From Trebonia sp964581815 (GTDB lineage: Bacteria; Actinomycetota; Actinomycetes; Streptosporangiales; Streptosporangiaceae), in contig CAZORE010000005.1 in assembly GCA_964581815.1 (NCBI GenBank), positions 69,517-133,516 on the forward strand: a stretch of 64,000 bases of DNA, read 5' to 3'. Shown piece after piece: positions 24,579-34,345 of this stretch. Positions within the stretch are counted from its first letter, which is position 1. Each line of letters opens with the position of its first letter. Position numbers and translations under genes: made by a program. Below the pieces are notes generated by a model, which was not told the origin of the DNA, searched no databases, and saw nothing but the letters and a program-made list of their open reading frames with translations.

Positions 24579-27104
24579 ATGACGACACTCATTGACCTGC
24601 TCCCGCCGCCCGCTGACACCCCGCCGGACCCGGACGCCATCTTCAGCGCCTTCGCGGACTGGGCGAAGGGGCGCGGCTTCAGCCTCTACCCGCACCAGGA
24701 AGAGTCGCTGATCGAGGTCGTCATGGGGTCGAACGTGATCCTGTCCACCCCGACCGGCTCGGGCAAGTCACTGGTCGCGACCGGCGCGCACTTCGCGGCC
24801 CTGGCCAACGGGCAGCGCAGCTACTACACGGCGCCCATCAAGGCCCTGGTCAGCGAGAAGTTCTTCGCGCTCTGCGAGGCCTTCGGCCCGGCCAACGTCG
24901 GGATGATGACCGGCGACGCCTCGGTGAACGCCAAGGCGCCGATCATCTGCTGCACCGCCGAGGTGCTCGCCTCGATCGCGCTGCGGGACGGCGCCGACGC
25001 CGACGTCGGCCAGGTCATCATGGACGAGTTCCACTACTACGCCGACCCCGACCGCGGCTGGGCCTGGCAGGTCCCGCTCATCGAGCTGCCCAAGGCGCAG
25101 TTCATCCTCATGTCGGCCACCCTCGGTGACGTCACCCGGTTCCAGGAAGACCTCACCAGGCGGACCGGATGGCCCACCGCCGTCGTCAAGAACGCCGAGC
25201 GCCCGGTCCCGCTGATCTTCTCCTTCAGCCTCGAGCCGCTGCACGAGACGCTGAGCGAGCTGCTCACCACCGATCAGGCCCCGGTCTACGTGGTGCACTT
25301 CACCCAGGCCGCGGCGCTTGAGCAGGCGCAGGCGCTCATGTCGACCAACGTGTGCACCCGGGCCGAGAAGGACGCGATCGCGGAGCTGATCGGGCACTTC
25401 CGCTTCGCCTCCGGCTTCGGCAAGACGCTGTCGCGCCTGGTGCGGCACGGCATCGGCGTGCACCACGCCGGCATGCTGCCCAAGTACCGGCGGCTGGTGG
25501 AGACGCTCGCCCAGGCCGGCCTGCTGAAGGTCATCTGCGGCACCGACACGCTCGGCGTGGGCATCAACGTGCCGATCCGTACGGTGGTGTTCACCGCGCT
25601 GGCCAAGTTTGACGGCAAGAAGACCCGGCTGCTGCAGGCCAGGGAGTTCCACCAGATCGCCGGGCGGGCGGGCCGGGCGGGCTTCGACACCGCGGGCCGC
25701 GTCGTGGTGCAGGCGCCCGAGCACGTCATCGAGAACGAGCGGTCCTACGCCAAGATCCTCGCCAAGGCCGGCGGCGACGAGGCGCTCGCGCGCCGGCGGG
25801 TCGTCAAGAAGAAGCCGCCAGAGGGCACCATCTCGTGGGGCAAGCCCACCTTCGAGCGGCTGGTCGCCGCCGAGCCCGAGCCGCTCACCTCGTCGTTCAC
25901 CGTGACGCACGCGATGGTGCTGAACATCATCGACCGGCCGGGCAACGCGTACGCGGCGATGAAGCACCTGCTGACCGACAACCACGAGGACCGGGCGAAG
26001 CAGCGCAAGCACATCCACCGGGCCATCGAGATTTACCGGGCGCTGCTGGCCGGCGGCGTGGTCGAGCGGCTTGACGAGCCGGACGAGAAGGGCCGGTACG
26101 TCAGGCTCACCGTCGACCTGCAGTATGACTTCGCGCTCAACCAGCCGCTGTCGCCGTTCGCCCTGGCCGCCATCGCACTGCTCGACAAGGAGGCGGAAAG
26201 CTACCCGCTCGACGTGCTGTCGGTCATCGAGTCGACGCTCGACGACCCCAGGCAGATCATGTCCGCGCAGCTGTTCCGCGCCCGCGGCGAGGCGGTCGCC
26301 GCGATGAAGGCCGACGGCGTCGAGTACGAGGAGCGCATGGAGCTGCTCGAGGACGTCACCTGGCCCAAGCCGCTCGAGGAGCTGCTCGACGCCGCCTACG
26401 AGATCTACCGGCGCGGCCATCCCTGGGTCGGCGACTACACGGTCTCACCCAAGGCCGTCGCCCGCGAGCTGTTCGAGCGGGCAATGACCTTCCCCGAGTA
26501 CGTCCAGTTCTACGGCCTGTCCCGGTCCGAGGGCATCGTGCTGCGCTATCTGGCCGACGCCTACAAGGCGCTGCGGCAGACCGTCCCCGACGAGGCCAAG
26601 ACCGAGGAGCTCACCGACCTGATCGAGTGGCTCGGCGAGCTCATCCGCCAGGTCGACTCCTCGCTCGTCGATGAGTGGGAGAAGCTCACCAACCCCGATC
26701 AGGACCTCACCGAGCTCAGGGCGCAGCCGAAGACGCTCACGAGCAACACGCGCGCGTTCCGTGTCCTCGTTCGCAACGCCCTGTTCCGCCGGGTCACCCT
26801 CGCCGCACTGCGGCACTACGACGAGCTCGGCGAGCTCGACGCGGCCGACGGCTGGACCGCCACCGCCTGGGCGGAGGCGCTTGATGAGTACTTCGACGCG
26901 CACGACGAGATCGGCACCGGCCCGGACGCCCGCGGCCCGGCGATGCTGATCATCGAGGAGGGCAAGACCGCCTGGACCGTCCGGCAGATCTTCGACGATC
27001 CAGATGACGACCACGACTGGGGCATCTCCGCCACCGTCGACCTCGCCGCCTCCGACGACCAGGGCACGGCGGTCGTCCACGTCACGGACGTCGGGCAGCT
27101 GTAG
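24579..27104 (+). CDS. DEAD/DEAH-box helicase of the DUF3516 type (Ski2-like)
   Basis: An 841-residue superfamily 2 RNA helicase. Motif I STPTGSGKSLV (about residue 57), Ia TAPIKALVSEK, motif II DEFHYY, motif III MSATLG, then HHAGMLPKYR, GTDTLGVGINVP and motif VI QIAGRAGRAG. The C-terminal half (about residues 430-841) is the actinobacterial DUF3516 region. Family members are thought to act in RNA turnover or ribosome metabolism. The ATG has AGAAAACGCC before it, so its ribosome site is weak. Monocistronic. Confidence 0.92.
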   Translation: MTTLIDLLPPPADTPPDPDAIFSAFADWAKGRGFSLYPHQEESLIEVVMGSNVILSTPTGSGKSLVATGAHFAALANGQRSYYTAPIKALVSEKFFALCEAFGPANVGMMTGDASVNAKAPIICCTAEVLASIALRDGADADVGQVIMDEFHYYADPDRGWAWQVPLIELPKAQFILMSATLGDVTRFQEDLTRRTGWPTAVVKNAERPVPLIFSFSLEPLHETLSELLTTDQAPVYVVHFTQAAALEQAQALMSTNVCTRAEKDAIAELIGHFRFASGFGKTLSRLVRHGIGVHHAGMLPKYRRLVETLAQAGLLKVICGTDTLGVGINVPIRTVVFTALAKFDGKKTRLLQAREFHQIAGRAGRAGFDTAGRVVVQAPEHVIENERSYAKILAKAGGDEALARRRVVKKKPPEGTISWGKPTFERLVAAEPEPLTSSFTVTHAMVLNIIDRPGNAYAAMKHLLTDNHEDRAKQRKHIHRAIEIYRALLAGGVVERLDEPDEKGRYVRLTVDLQYDFALNQPLSPFALAAIALLDKEAESYPLDVLSVIESTLDDPRQIMSAQLFRARGEAVAAMKADGVEYEERMELLEDVTWPKPLEELLDAAYEIYRRGHPWVGDYTVSPKAVARELFERAMTFPEYVQFYGLSRSEGIVLRYLADAYKALRQTVPDEAKTEELTDLIEWLGELIRQVDSSLVDEWEKLTNPDQDLTELRAQPKTLTSNTRAFRVLVRNALFRRVTLAALRHYDELGELDAADGWTATAWAEALDEYFDAHDEIGTGPDARGPAMLIIEEGKTAWTVRQIFDDPDDDHDWGISATVDLAASDDQGTAVVHVTDVGQL

Positions 27105-27215
27105 CGGCAGGCGAATGAACCGCATGATCGCAGCGACGGCGTGCTCCGCCCGTCCCGGCGGCTCGCCGGGAAATCGCTTGAGCGGCCGACGGCGGCCCGC
27201 TAGCGTGAGCTGCTC

Positions 27216-28079
27216 GTGAAGACCGATCAGGCGCTGATCGCCCGGCTGCGCGCCGCGGGCTGCGTGTGGGCCGAGGACGAGGCGTCGCTGCTCGCGGCCG
27301 CCGCGCGCTCCCCCGCCGAGCTGGACGCCATGGTGACGCGCAGGGCGGGCGGCGAGCCGCTTGAGCAGATCGTCGGCTGGGCCGAGTTCTGCGGGCTGCG
27401 CGTGCTCGTCGACCCTGGTGTCTTCGTGCCGCGCCGCCGCAGCGAGTTCCTGGTCTCGGTCGCGGTCAGGCTGGCCGCCGCGCAGTACGGCACCGTGCCC
27501 CGGGTTATCGCCGACCTGTGCTGCGGCACCGGCGCCCTCGGGCTGGCCGTCGCCGTGAGGCTAGCCAGATCGGTGCGACTGGCCGGCGAGGACGAGGGAG
27601 CGGAAAGCGAAGCCATCCGTCCGGCGCCGATCGGCATCCAGCTCGGCGGCGTCGAGCTGCACGCGGCCGACCTGGACCCCGCCGCCATCGCGTGCGCGCG
27701 GCTGAACGTTGAGCCCGCTGGCGGGCACGTATACGCGGGTGACCTTCTTGGTGCGCTTCCCTCGGGACTATGCGGCCGCATCGGCGTGCTGATCTGCAAC
27801 GCGCCCTACGTGCCGACCGCCGAGATCGCGTTCATGCCGCCCGAGGCGCGCGACCACGAGGCGCGCATCGCCCTGGACGGTGGCCCGGACGGCCTCGCCG
27901 TGCTCCGCCGCGTCGCGGCCGCCGCCCCGTCCTGGCTCGCCCCCGACGGCGTGCTGCTGGTGGAGACCAGCGAGCGCCAGGGCCCGTCCATGGCCGGCGC
28001 CATGGCCGCCGCGGGCCTCGCCCCGGAGGTCCACGCGGACGATGACTCCGGCGCCACGGTGGTCACCGGCGCGCGGTAG
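27216..28079 (+). CDS. PrmC/HemK-like protein N5-glutamine methyltransferase
   Basis: A 287-residue class I methyltransferase. The N-terminal helical part (residues 1-70) ends in GGEPLEQIVGWAEFCGL, typical for PrmC; the SAM-binding loop is ADLCCGTGALGLAVA and the glutamine-binding loop reads CNAPYVPTAEI, that is NAPY in place of the usual NPPY. An insert of about 25 residues after the SAM loop (ARSVRLAGEDEGAESEAIRP) is unusual. The classical PrmC modifies release-factor GGQ; this variant is common in actinobacteria as a second copy and its target is unknown. GTG start at 27216. Confidence 0.85.
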   Translation: MKTDQALIARLRAAGCVWAEDEASLLAAAARSPAELDAMVTRRAGGEPLEQIVGWAEFCGLRVLVDPGVFVPRRRSEFLVSVAVRLAAAQYGTVPRVIADLCCGTGALGLAVAVRLARSVRLAGEDEGAESEAIRPAPIGIQLGGVELHAADLDPAAIACARLNVEPAGGHVYAGDLLGALPSGLCGRIGVLICNAPYVPTAEIAFMPPEARDHEARIALDGGPDGLAVLRRVAAAAPSWLAPDGVLLVETSERQGPSMAGAMAAAGLAPEVHADDDSGATVVTGAR

Positions 28080-28108
28080 CCGCGGACCCGTCGGATAGGT
28101 TTCGTGGC

Positions 28109-29473
28109 ATGACGCGCAAGGTGAGCGTTGCGATGAGGCGGGGGCGGCTGGTGGAGCGGCACCGGCTCGCCGCGCCCGCTGAGACCGTTGCCGAGGCCGC
28201 GGCGTCGCTGGTGGCGCTGCACGCCACCGACCCGGTGACCGTCTACCTGTCGGCGCGGGCGCGCAGCGGGTGCACGGCGCAGGACGTCGACGCGGCGCTG
28301 TACACGGAGCGGAACGTGGTCCGGATGCTCGGCATGCGGCGGACCGTGTTCGTGGTCCCCGCGGATTTCGCTGGGGTGGTGCAGGCGGCGTGCACCGACG
28401 ACGTCGCCAGGCGGCTGCGACGGCAGCTGGAGAAGGACCTGGCGAACGGCGGGGTCGGCGACGGCGACCCGGCCGGGTGGCTGCGGTCGCTCGAGGACGG
28501 GGTGCTGCGCGCGCTCGAGGGGCGGGGCGGCGGCGCTTCCGGTGCCCAGCTCGCCGCCGACGAGCCGCGGCTGCGGACGCAGCTGAGCTACTCGCTTGAC
28601 AAGGCGTACGGCGGGACGGCCAACATCACCTCGCGGGTGCTTGTGCTGATCGCGGCCGAGGGGCGGATGATCAGGGGGCACCGGCGCGGCGGGATGACGT
28701 CGGGGCAGTTCGAGTGGTTCCTCCCGGGTACGTGGCTGGGCGGCGCCGGCGAGCCGGGCCGGCCCGGCAACCGCCTTGCCGCCGGCCCCGACGCGGGCCC
28801 CGACGCTGGCCTCGGCGCTGGCCTCGNNNNNNNNNNNNNNNNNNNNNNNNNNNNNNNNNNNNNNNNNNNNNNNNNNNNNNNNNNNNNNNNNNNNNNNNNN
28901 NNNNNNNNNNNNNNNNNNNNNNNNNNCGCTGGCCTCGGCGCTGGCCTCGACCCGGGCGCGGCCCGGGCGGAACTGGCCCGGCGCTGGCTGACCGCCTTCG
29001 GGCCCGCGCCGGCCGCCGACCTCCAGTGGTGGGCGGGCTGGACCGGCGCCCAGACCAAGGCGGCGCTCACCGCGCTGCCGGTGACCGAGGTCGACCTGGA
29101 CGGGCAGCCGGGCGTGGTCCTCGGAGGTGACCTTGAATTCCCCGCGGACGCGCCGCCGGCGGCCGCGCTGCTGCCCGCGCTTGACCCGACGCCGATGGGC
29201 TGGCAGTCGCGGTCGTGGTACCTGGGCCCGCACGCGGCCACGCTGTTCGACCGGACCGGCAACATCGGGCCGACCGTGTGGTGGGCCGGACGCGTGGTCG
29301 GCGGCTGGGCCCAGCGCGCGTCTGGCGAGGTGACCTGCCGGCTGCTTGAGGACATCGGGGCGGACGGCGCGGCGGCCGTGGCCGCGGAGGCGGCCGCGCT
29401 CGAGGCGTGGCTGGGCCCGGCCCGGGTGACCCCCCGGTTCCGCACGCCCCTGGAGCGCGAGCTGGTGATGTGA
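28109..29473 (+). CDS. Winged-helix DNA-binding domain protein (HTH_42/YcaQ type), interrupted by an assembly gap
   Basis: An AlkX/YcaQ-like protein of at least 420 residues. Features: LVALHATDPVTVYLSARAR, RMLGMRRTVFVV near residues 30-90, SQ-type winged-helix blocks, SRVLVLIAAEGRMIRG, then after the gap ARRWLTAFGPAPAADLQWWAGW, PVTEVDLDG and ALLPALDPTPMGWQSRSWYLG. The family includes DNA glycosylase-like enzymes for crosslink repair, but the function of this paralog is not known. The 100-N gap at 28827-28926 lies within an in-frame 12-bp repeat coding AGLGAGL, so the frame is probably kept but the true length is unknown. Confidence 0.82.
   Translation: MTRKVSVAMRRGRLVERHRLAAPAETVAEAAASLVALHATDPVTVYLSARARSGCTAQDVDAALYTERNVVRMLGMRRTVFVVPADFAGVVQAACTDDVARRLRRQLEKDLANGGVGDGDPAGWLRSLEDGVLRALEGRGGGASGAQLAADEPRLRTQLSYSLDKAYGGTANITSRVLVLIAAEGRMIRGHRRGGMTSGQFEWFLPGTWLGGAGEPGRPGNRLAAGPDAGPDAGLGAGLXXXXXXXXXXXXXXXXXXXXXXXXXXXXXXXXXXAGLGAGLDPGAARAELARRWLTAFGPAPAADLQWWAGWTGAQTKAALTALPVTEVDLDGQPGVVLGGDLEFPADAPPAAALLPALDPTPMGWQSRSWYLGPHAATLFDRTGNIGPTVWWAGRVVGGWAQRASGEVTCRLLEDIGADGAAAVAAEAAALEAWLGPARVTPRFRTPLERELVM
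28827..28926. other. Assembly gap of 100 N inside a coding tandem repeat
   Basis: Both edges carry copies of GGCGCTGGCCTC, and before the gap the related GACGCGGGCCCC and GACGCTGGCCTC. The repeat likely could not be resolved by assembly. It encodes a Gly/Ala/Leu/Asp linker between the two halves of the winged-helix protein, so the protein may have a variable-length spacer. Confidence 0.93.
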
Positions 29474-29513
29474 GTGCGCCGTCCTTAGCGCAGCCGGATC
29501 CCGCCGCCGATGG

Positions 29514-30590
29514 TCACCGTGGCCCCGCTGGCAAGGGCGCCGCTGTGCGGCTGACGGCGGTCCCCGCCGGCGGCTGGAAGACGGGGGCCTGGGCCATGGC
29601 AAACGGGGTGTTGCCGACCGGGGTGGTGGCGGTCACCGTGTTGGTGGCGGTGTCAATCACCGCGACGGTGTTGGTGCCGGCGTCGGCGACGAAGGCGGCG
29701 GTGCCGGACATCAGGACGCCGACCGGCTCGCTCCCGGCGGGAATGGTGGCGGTGACCGTGTTCGTCGCGGTGTCAATCACCGCGACGTCGCCGGCGTTCT
29801 CGTTGGCCACGTAGGCACGGGTGCCGTCGGGCGTGAGGGCCAGGCCTTCGGGCCCGGGTCCGGTCGGGATGACGGCGGTGATCGCGTTGGTCGCCGTGTC
29901 GATCACGAAGACATTGCCGGAATTGAAGTCGGCCACGTAGGCACGTGTCCCGTCCGGGCTGATCGCGATGTCGGTCGGGGTGTCCATGCCGGACCCGCTG
30001 ATGGTCGTGATGACGGTGTTGGTCGTCGCGTCGATCACCGAGACCGAGTTGCTGACGAGGTTGGCGACGTAGACGCGGGACCCGTCCGGGGTGACCGCGA
30101 TGCTGGACGCATAGAAGCCGACCGGGATGACCGTGGTCACCGTGTCCGTGCTCGTATCGATCACGTATACGGCGCTGGAGTACTTGAGGTACGTGAACGT
30201 GACATAGGCGGTCGTGCCGTCAGGTGAGAGCGCGATCGCATGCGGGAGCCCGCTGAGCGGGATGGTGGCGGTCACCGTGTTCGTCGCCGTGCTGATCACC
30301 GACACGTCGTTACTGCCCTCGTTGACGACCCAGGCCTGGGAGTAGTCCGGCGTGACCGCGACCCCGACGGGATATGAGCCGACAGGGACGGTCGCCACGA
30401 CCGTGTTGGTCGTGGGATCGACCACGGAGATCGAGCTGCCGCGCAGGTTGGCGACGTAGACGTCATGGGTCGCGGCGCTGGCCCGCGTCGCGGCCCCGGC
30501 GCTCAGGGCGGCCGCCGCGAGGAGGGCAGCCATGGCGCACCGCGCCCAGCCCCGGCAGGCGCGCGGTCGGAAACAGGTACTCGCTGTCAA
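29514..30590 (-). CDS. Secreted seven-bladed YVTN beta-propeller protein
   Basis: A 358-residue protein with a signal peptide (AMAALLAAAALSAGAATRASA) and seven repeats of about 42 residues, each with a YVAN-x-SVIDTATNTVTATIPVG core and a GVAVTPDG turn. This is the YVTN/lactonase-like propeller family of surface or secreted proteins. No catalytic signature was found, so a binding role is likelier. The start is a TTG at 30590, supported by AAGGGGG 4 bases upstream. The gene converges with the winged-helix gene (40 bases apart). Confidence 0.9.
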   Translation of the reverse strand: MTASTCFRPRACRGWARCAMAALLAAAALSAGAATRASAATHDVYVANLRGSSISVVDPTTNTVVATVPVGSYPVGVAVTPDYSQAWVVNEGSNDVSVISTATNTVTATIPLSGLPHAIALSPDGTTAYVTFTYLKYSSAVYVIDTSTDTVTTVIPVGFYASSIAVTPDGSRVYVANLVSNSVSVIDATTNTVITTISGSGMDTPTDIAISPDGTRAYVADFNSGNVFVIDTATNAITAVIPTGPGPEGLALTPDGTRAYVANENAGDVAVIDTATNTVTATIPAGSEPVGVLMSGTAAFVADAGTNTVAVIDTATNTVTATTPVGNTPFAMAQAPVFQPPAGTAVSRTAAPLPAGPR

Positions 30591-30823
30591 CGTTCCCCCT
30601 TAACCGTGCGGCGCCCGGCCCACATCGCGTATCGGCTGGGCCCGCCGCTCCCGCACTATCGTGACACACCGTCACCTTGAATAACGGAATGTCAGTGGAC
30701 TCGCGCGGACTTCACCGAACCAGGCGGTCCGCTAGACAAGTAACTCCAAGGGGCGGCGCGCAGCGGGGGCGATGACGCCGAGGGCGAGTGGCCCGCGAGC
30801 GTTTATCTCCGGTGGGCAGGCGG

Positions 30824-32308
30824 TTACCGCAGCTGCCAGGTCGGCCCGGCGGCGGTGTCGGTTACCTGTACGCCGAGGGCGTCGAGCTCGGCGCGGATCT
30901 CGTCGGCGCGGGCCCAGTTCCGCTCTTTGCGGGCCTGGGTGCGCTCGGCGATCAAGCGCTCGATCGCCGCGATCTCCTCCGGGGCAAGGTCGTCCGCCGG
31001 GCGGCGCTGGTCCACCTCGGACGGTTCCAGGTCGCCGAGGCGCAGGCCCAGCAGGGCGTCGGCGGCGGCAACCACCACGCGCAGGCCCTCGGGGGTGACG
31101 TCCGGGACGCGGAGCGCCTCCTGGAGGATGGCGAGCAGCTTGGGGGTGGCGAGGTCGGTCGCGATCGCGGCGTCGACCGCCTCCACGTAGGCGAGCGCGG
31201 CCTTGTCGTCGACCGCGTCGGCGAGCGCGCGGGCCTGGTCCAGGGTTTCCACCGCCGGGAGCGGGCGGAGCGGGGCTACCCGGGCGATGAGCCGGCGCAG
31301 CGTCGCCTGGGCCGCGTCCATCGCCGTCATGGTGAAGTCGAGCTGGCTGCGGTAGTGCCCGCCGAGCAGGAACAGCCGGTAGGCCATCGGATGGTAGCCC
31401 GATTCGACCAGGTCGGCCAGGCGCAGGGTATGGCCGGCGGACTTGGCGATCTTCTGCGCGTCAAGTAGAACCCACTCGTTGTGCAGCCAGTACCGCACCC
31501 ACGGCCGGTCGTCTTCGAGAAACGCCTCGCTCTGCGCGATCTCGTTGACGTGGTGCAGTTCCCGGTGGTCGACGCCGCCGGTGTGGATGTCGAAGTGCTC
31601 GCCGAGCAGCGACATCGACATCACCGAGCATTCCAGGTGCCAGCCCGGCGCGCCCCAGCCCCACGGCGAGTTCCAGCGCATGATGCGGCGGACGCCCGGC
31701 TCCTCGGCGCGCCACAGCGCGAAGTCGCTGCCCAGCTTGCGCCCCTCGACGTGCTCGACGCGGCCGGTCTCCCGCTGGCCGGCCAGGTCGAGCAGGGCGA
31801 GCTGGCCGTAGCCGGGCGACTTGGAGGTGTCGAAGTACAGGCCGGACGGCAGCTCGTAGGTGTAGCCCTTGTCCTCGAGCACCTTCGCGAACTCGATCAT
31901 CTGGTCCACGTAGGCGCTGGCCCGCGGGTACACGTCGGCCGGCTGCACGTTCAGCGCGGCCAGCGCCGCCAGCCAGTCCTGCGTGTAGAACTCCGCGATC
32001 TCCTCCACCGACCGGCGTTCCCGCGCCGCGGCGACCTCGAGCTTGTCCTCGCCGGTGTCGGAGTCGGCGACGGCGTGCCCCACGTCGGTGATGTTGACGA
32101 CGTGCCGTACCGCGATGCCCTTCCAGCGCAGCGCCCGGCGCAGCGTGTCGGCGAACACGTACGGCCGCATGTTGCCGAGGTGCTGGTAGGCGTAGACGGT
32201 GGGTCCGCAGCTGTACAAGCCCACGACATCGGCGGACGGCGTGAAGTCCTCGGTGAGCCGCCCGAGCGAGTTGTAGAGCCTGAGCTGATGACCTGTCACC
32301 CAAGCCAT
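30824..32308 (-). CDS. cysS: Cysteinyl-tRNA synthetase, divergent form
   Basis: A 494-residue class I synthetase. HIGH motif is present as AYQHLGNMRPY, the zinc ligands are Cys in LYSCGPTVY, Cys in HLECSVM, and His/Glu in HHVNEIAQSEA (HHENE in most). The KMSKS loop reads QKIAKSAGH, a noticeable change. The C-terminal DALR-type region follows. Reaction: cysteine attachment to tRNA-Cys. The ATG at 32308 lies 8 bases after the fadD stop, so both genes are likely co-transcribed; the frame is open further upstream inside fadD. The altered motifs suggest a second CysRS copy rather than the housekeeping one, but this cannot be settled here. Confidence 0.87.
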   Translation of the reverse strand: MAWVTGHQLRLYNSLGRLTEDFTPSADVVGLYSCGPTVYAYQHLGNMRPYVFADTLRRALRWKGIAVRHVVNITDVGHAVADSDTGEDKLEVAAARERRSVEEIAEFYTQDWLAALAALNVQPADVYPRASAYVDQMIEFAKVLEDKGYTYELPSGLYFDTSKSPGYGQLALLDLAGQRETGRVEHVEGRKLGSDFALWRAEEPGVRRIMRWNSPWGWGAPGWHLECSVMSMSLLGEHFDIHTGGVDHRELHHVNEIAQSEAFLEDDRPWVRYWLHNEWVLLDAQKIAKSAGHTLRLADLVESGYHPMAYRLFLLGGHYRSQLDFTMTAMDAAQATLRRLIARVAPLRPLPAVETLDQARALADAVDDKAALAYVEAVDAAIATDLATPKLLAILQEALRVPDVTPEGLRVVVAAADALLGLRLGDLEPSEVDQRRPADDLAPEEIAAIERLIAERTQARKERNWARADEIRAELDALGVQVTDTAAGPTWQLR

Positions 32309-32316
32309 GATAGGGG

Positions 32317-34161
32317 TTAGCCGTACAGCTCCTCGATCTCCTTGGCGTAGCGGTCGATGATCACCCGGCGCTTGCGCTTCATCGAGGGGGTGAGCTCGCC
32401 CGACTGCGTGGTCCACTCGGCCGGCAGCAGCACCCACCGGCGTACCTGCTCGGGCCGGGCCAGGTGTGAGTTGGCCTCCGCGACGCCGCGCTCAACCTCC
32501 GCCAGAACGTCGGCGTGCTTCGCCAGCTCAGCGACCGACTCGAACGGGATGTCGCGCGCCCGCGCCCAGGCCGGCGCCGCGTCCGGGTCGAGCACCAGCA
32601 GCGCGGTCACGTAGTTGCGCCGGTCCCCGATCGCGCAGGCCTGGCCGATCAGCGGGTGCCGCTGCAGCTCATACTCCACCTGGGCGGGCGAGACGTTCTT
32701 GCCGCCGGAGGTGATGATGAGCTCCTTCTTCCGGTCGACGATCCGCAGGAAGCCCGCGTCGTCGAGCTGCCCGATGTCACCCGTGTGCAGCCAGCCGTCG
32801 GCGTCGATCGTGGCCAGGGTCAGTTCCGGGTCCTTGTAGTAGCCGCCCATCACCAGCGGGCCGCGGACCAGGACCTCGCCGTCGTCGGCGATGGCTACCT
32901 CAATACCGGGGAACGCCGGGCCGACCGCCCCGGTGCGGGCCGTCTTCGGCGCGGCGAGCGTCGCGGCGTTGGACAGCTCGCTCATCCCCCAGCCCTCGGT
33001 CAGCGGCACGCCGAGCGCGCGGAAGAACTCGACGATCTCCGGGTCGATTGGTGCCGCGCCGGTGGTCGCGATCTTGCACTGGTCAAGCCCGATCCTGGTG
33101 CGCACCGCCTGCTTGACCGCGTCGGGCAGCGCACGGACCGCCGCGGGATCGACGGTGGGCAGCGCGCCCCGCAACGCGGCGTGCAGCTTCTCCCACACCC
33201 GGGGGATGCCGATCAGCGCGGTCGGGTGGACCTGCGCGGCGACCTCGAAGAGTTTCAGCTGGTCGGGACAGTAGGCCAGGGTGACCGGGTGGGCCAGTGG
33301 TCCCCAGTGGTCCACGGTGCGCCCGGTGACGTGCGCCATCGGCAGGTAGGAGACCAGCGTGGCGGTGCCGTCCTCGCCCACCTGGTCCTCAAGCGGTATC
33401 ACCCGCAGCGTCGCCTGCTGGCCGTAGCGGACGTTCCGGTGGGTGATCATCACGGCCTTGGGGCTGCCGGTGGTGCCCGAGGTGTAGATGAGCGTCGCCA
33501 GGGTGTCCGGCGTAACCCGCCGCCAGCCGCGCTCGAAGGCGCCGGGATCGAGTTCCGCCTCGGCGTGGCCGAGGTCAAGCAGCGCCTGCCAGCCGAGCGC
33601 CTGCGTCTCGCCCGGCGGTGTCCCTCCCTGCTGTGCCCCCTCGCCGTCGTGCGTCACGTCACGTGCGGTCTCGTCGCCGAGCACCACGACCGCGCGCAGC
33701 TGCGGCAGCCGGTCCTGTATCGAGTCGAGCACGGGCAGGAACTCACGCTCGACGATCACCACGGTCGCCGCGCAGTGGCCGATGATGTCCGCGGCCTGCT
33801 CCGGGGCGACGGTGGGGTAGATGAAGACCGGGACGCCGCTGGCGTGCATCACCGCGTAGTCGGCGATCGTCGCCTCCGACCGGTTCCGCGACCAGACCGC
33901 CACGAACTCGCCGGGCCGGAGCCCGGCCGCGACGAGGCCGAGGGCCGCGTCCCGTACCTGTTCGTGCAGCTGCCGGTAGGTCAGCGACCGCCACTCGCCG
34001 TCGGCCTGCCAGCGGTGCGCCAGCACGTCGGGGGCCTGCGCCACCGTCTCGGCGAATTCGGTGAGCAGCGTCGAGCCCGCGATCTCGGCCTCGATCTCGG
34101 CACGGGCGGCGGCCACGTCCTCGGGGACACCGGACCAGTCAGTGAAAGTCATGGCGAACAT
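32317..34161 (-). CDS. fadD: Long-chain fatty-acid CoA ligase (AMP-binding)
   Basis: A 614-residue ANL-superfamily enzyme that forms acyl-CoA through an acyl-AMP. Motifs: P-loop LIYTSGTTGSPKAVMITH, TEGWGMSE (adenine binding), YYKDPELT, DGWLHTGDIG, DRKKELIITSGGKNVSP and a C-terminal Lys in TPSMKRKRRVI. This is the FadD15-like branch. The start at 34161 is followed by another ATG at 34152; no strong ribosome site is seen for either. cysS follows 8 bases after the stop. Substrate chain length cannot be told. Confidence 0.92.
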   Translation of the reverse strand: MFAMTFTDWSGVPEDVAAARAEIEAEIAGSTLLTEFAETVAQAPDVLAHRWQADGEWRSLTYRQLHEQVRDAALGLVAAGLRPGEFVAVWSRNRSEATIADYAVMHASGVPVFIYPTVAPEQAADIIGHCAATVVIVEREFLPVLDSIQDRLPQLRAVVVLGDETARDVTHDGEGAQQGGTPPGETQALGWQALLDLGHAEAELDPGAFERGWRRVTPDTLATLIYTSGTTGSPKAVMITHRNVRYGQQATLRVIPLEDQVGEDGTATLVSYLPMAHVTGRTVDHWGPLAHPVTLAYCPDQLKLFEVAAQVHPTALIGIPRVWEKLHAALRGALPTVDPAAVRALPDAVKQAVRTRIGLDQCKIATTGAAPIDPEIVEFFRALGVPLTEGWGMSELSNAATLAAPKTARTGAVGPAFPGIEVAIADDGEVLVRGPLVMGGYYKDPELTLATIDADGWLHTGDIGQLDDAGFLRIVDRKKELIITSGGKNVSPAQVEYELQRHPLIGQACAIGDRRNYVTALLVLDPDAAPAWARARDIPFESVAELAKHADVLAEVERGVAEANSHLARPEQVRRWVLLPAEWTTQSGELTPSMKRKRRVIIDRYAKEIEELYG

Positions 34162-34345
34162 TGTGGCCCGATCGCCGTCCGCTGACCAGTCGGCAAGATC
34201 GATATTTGTAGATATCTGGAATGGCGCCGGGGAGTGCGCTGGCCCCGGATTTACCGGGAAACCGTCTCGACCGCCCGCCGACCGCTATGTTCGTAGCGAA
34301 GTCAACCGAACACGCAACGCTACGGGAAGGCCGGGAGGAACTCCG

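Noticed and set aside
32309..32437. Upstream extension of cysS
   Set aside because: It reads through the 3' end of fadD in another frame; the conserved enzyme begins at 32308.
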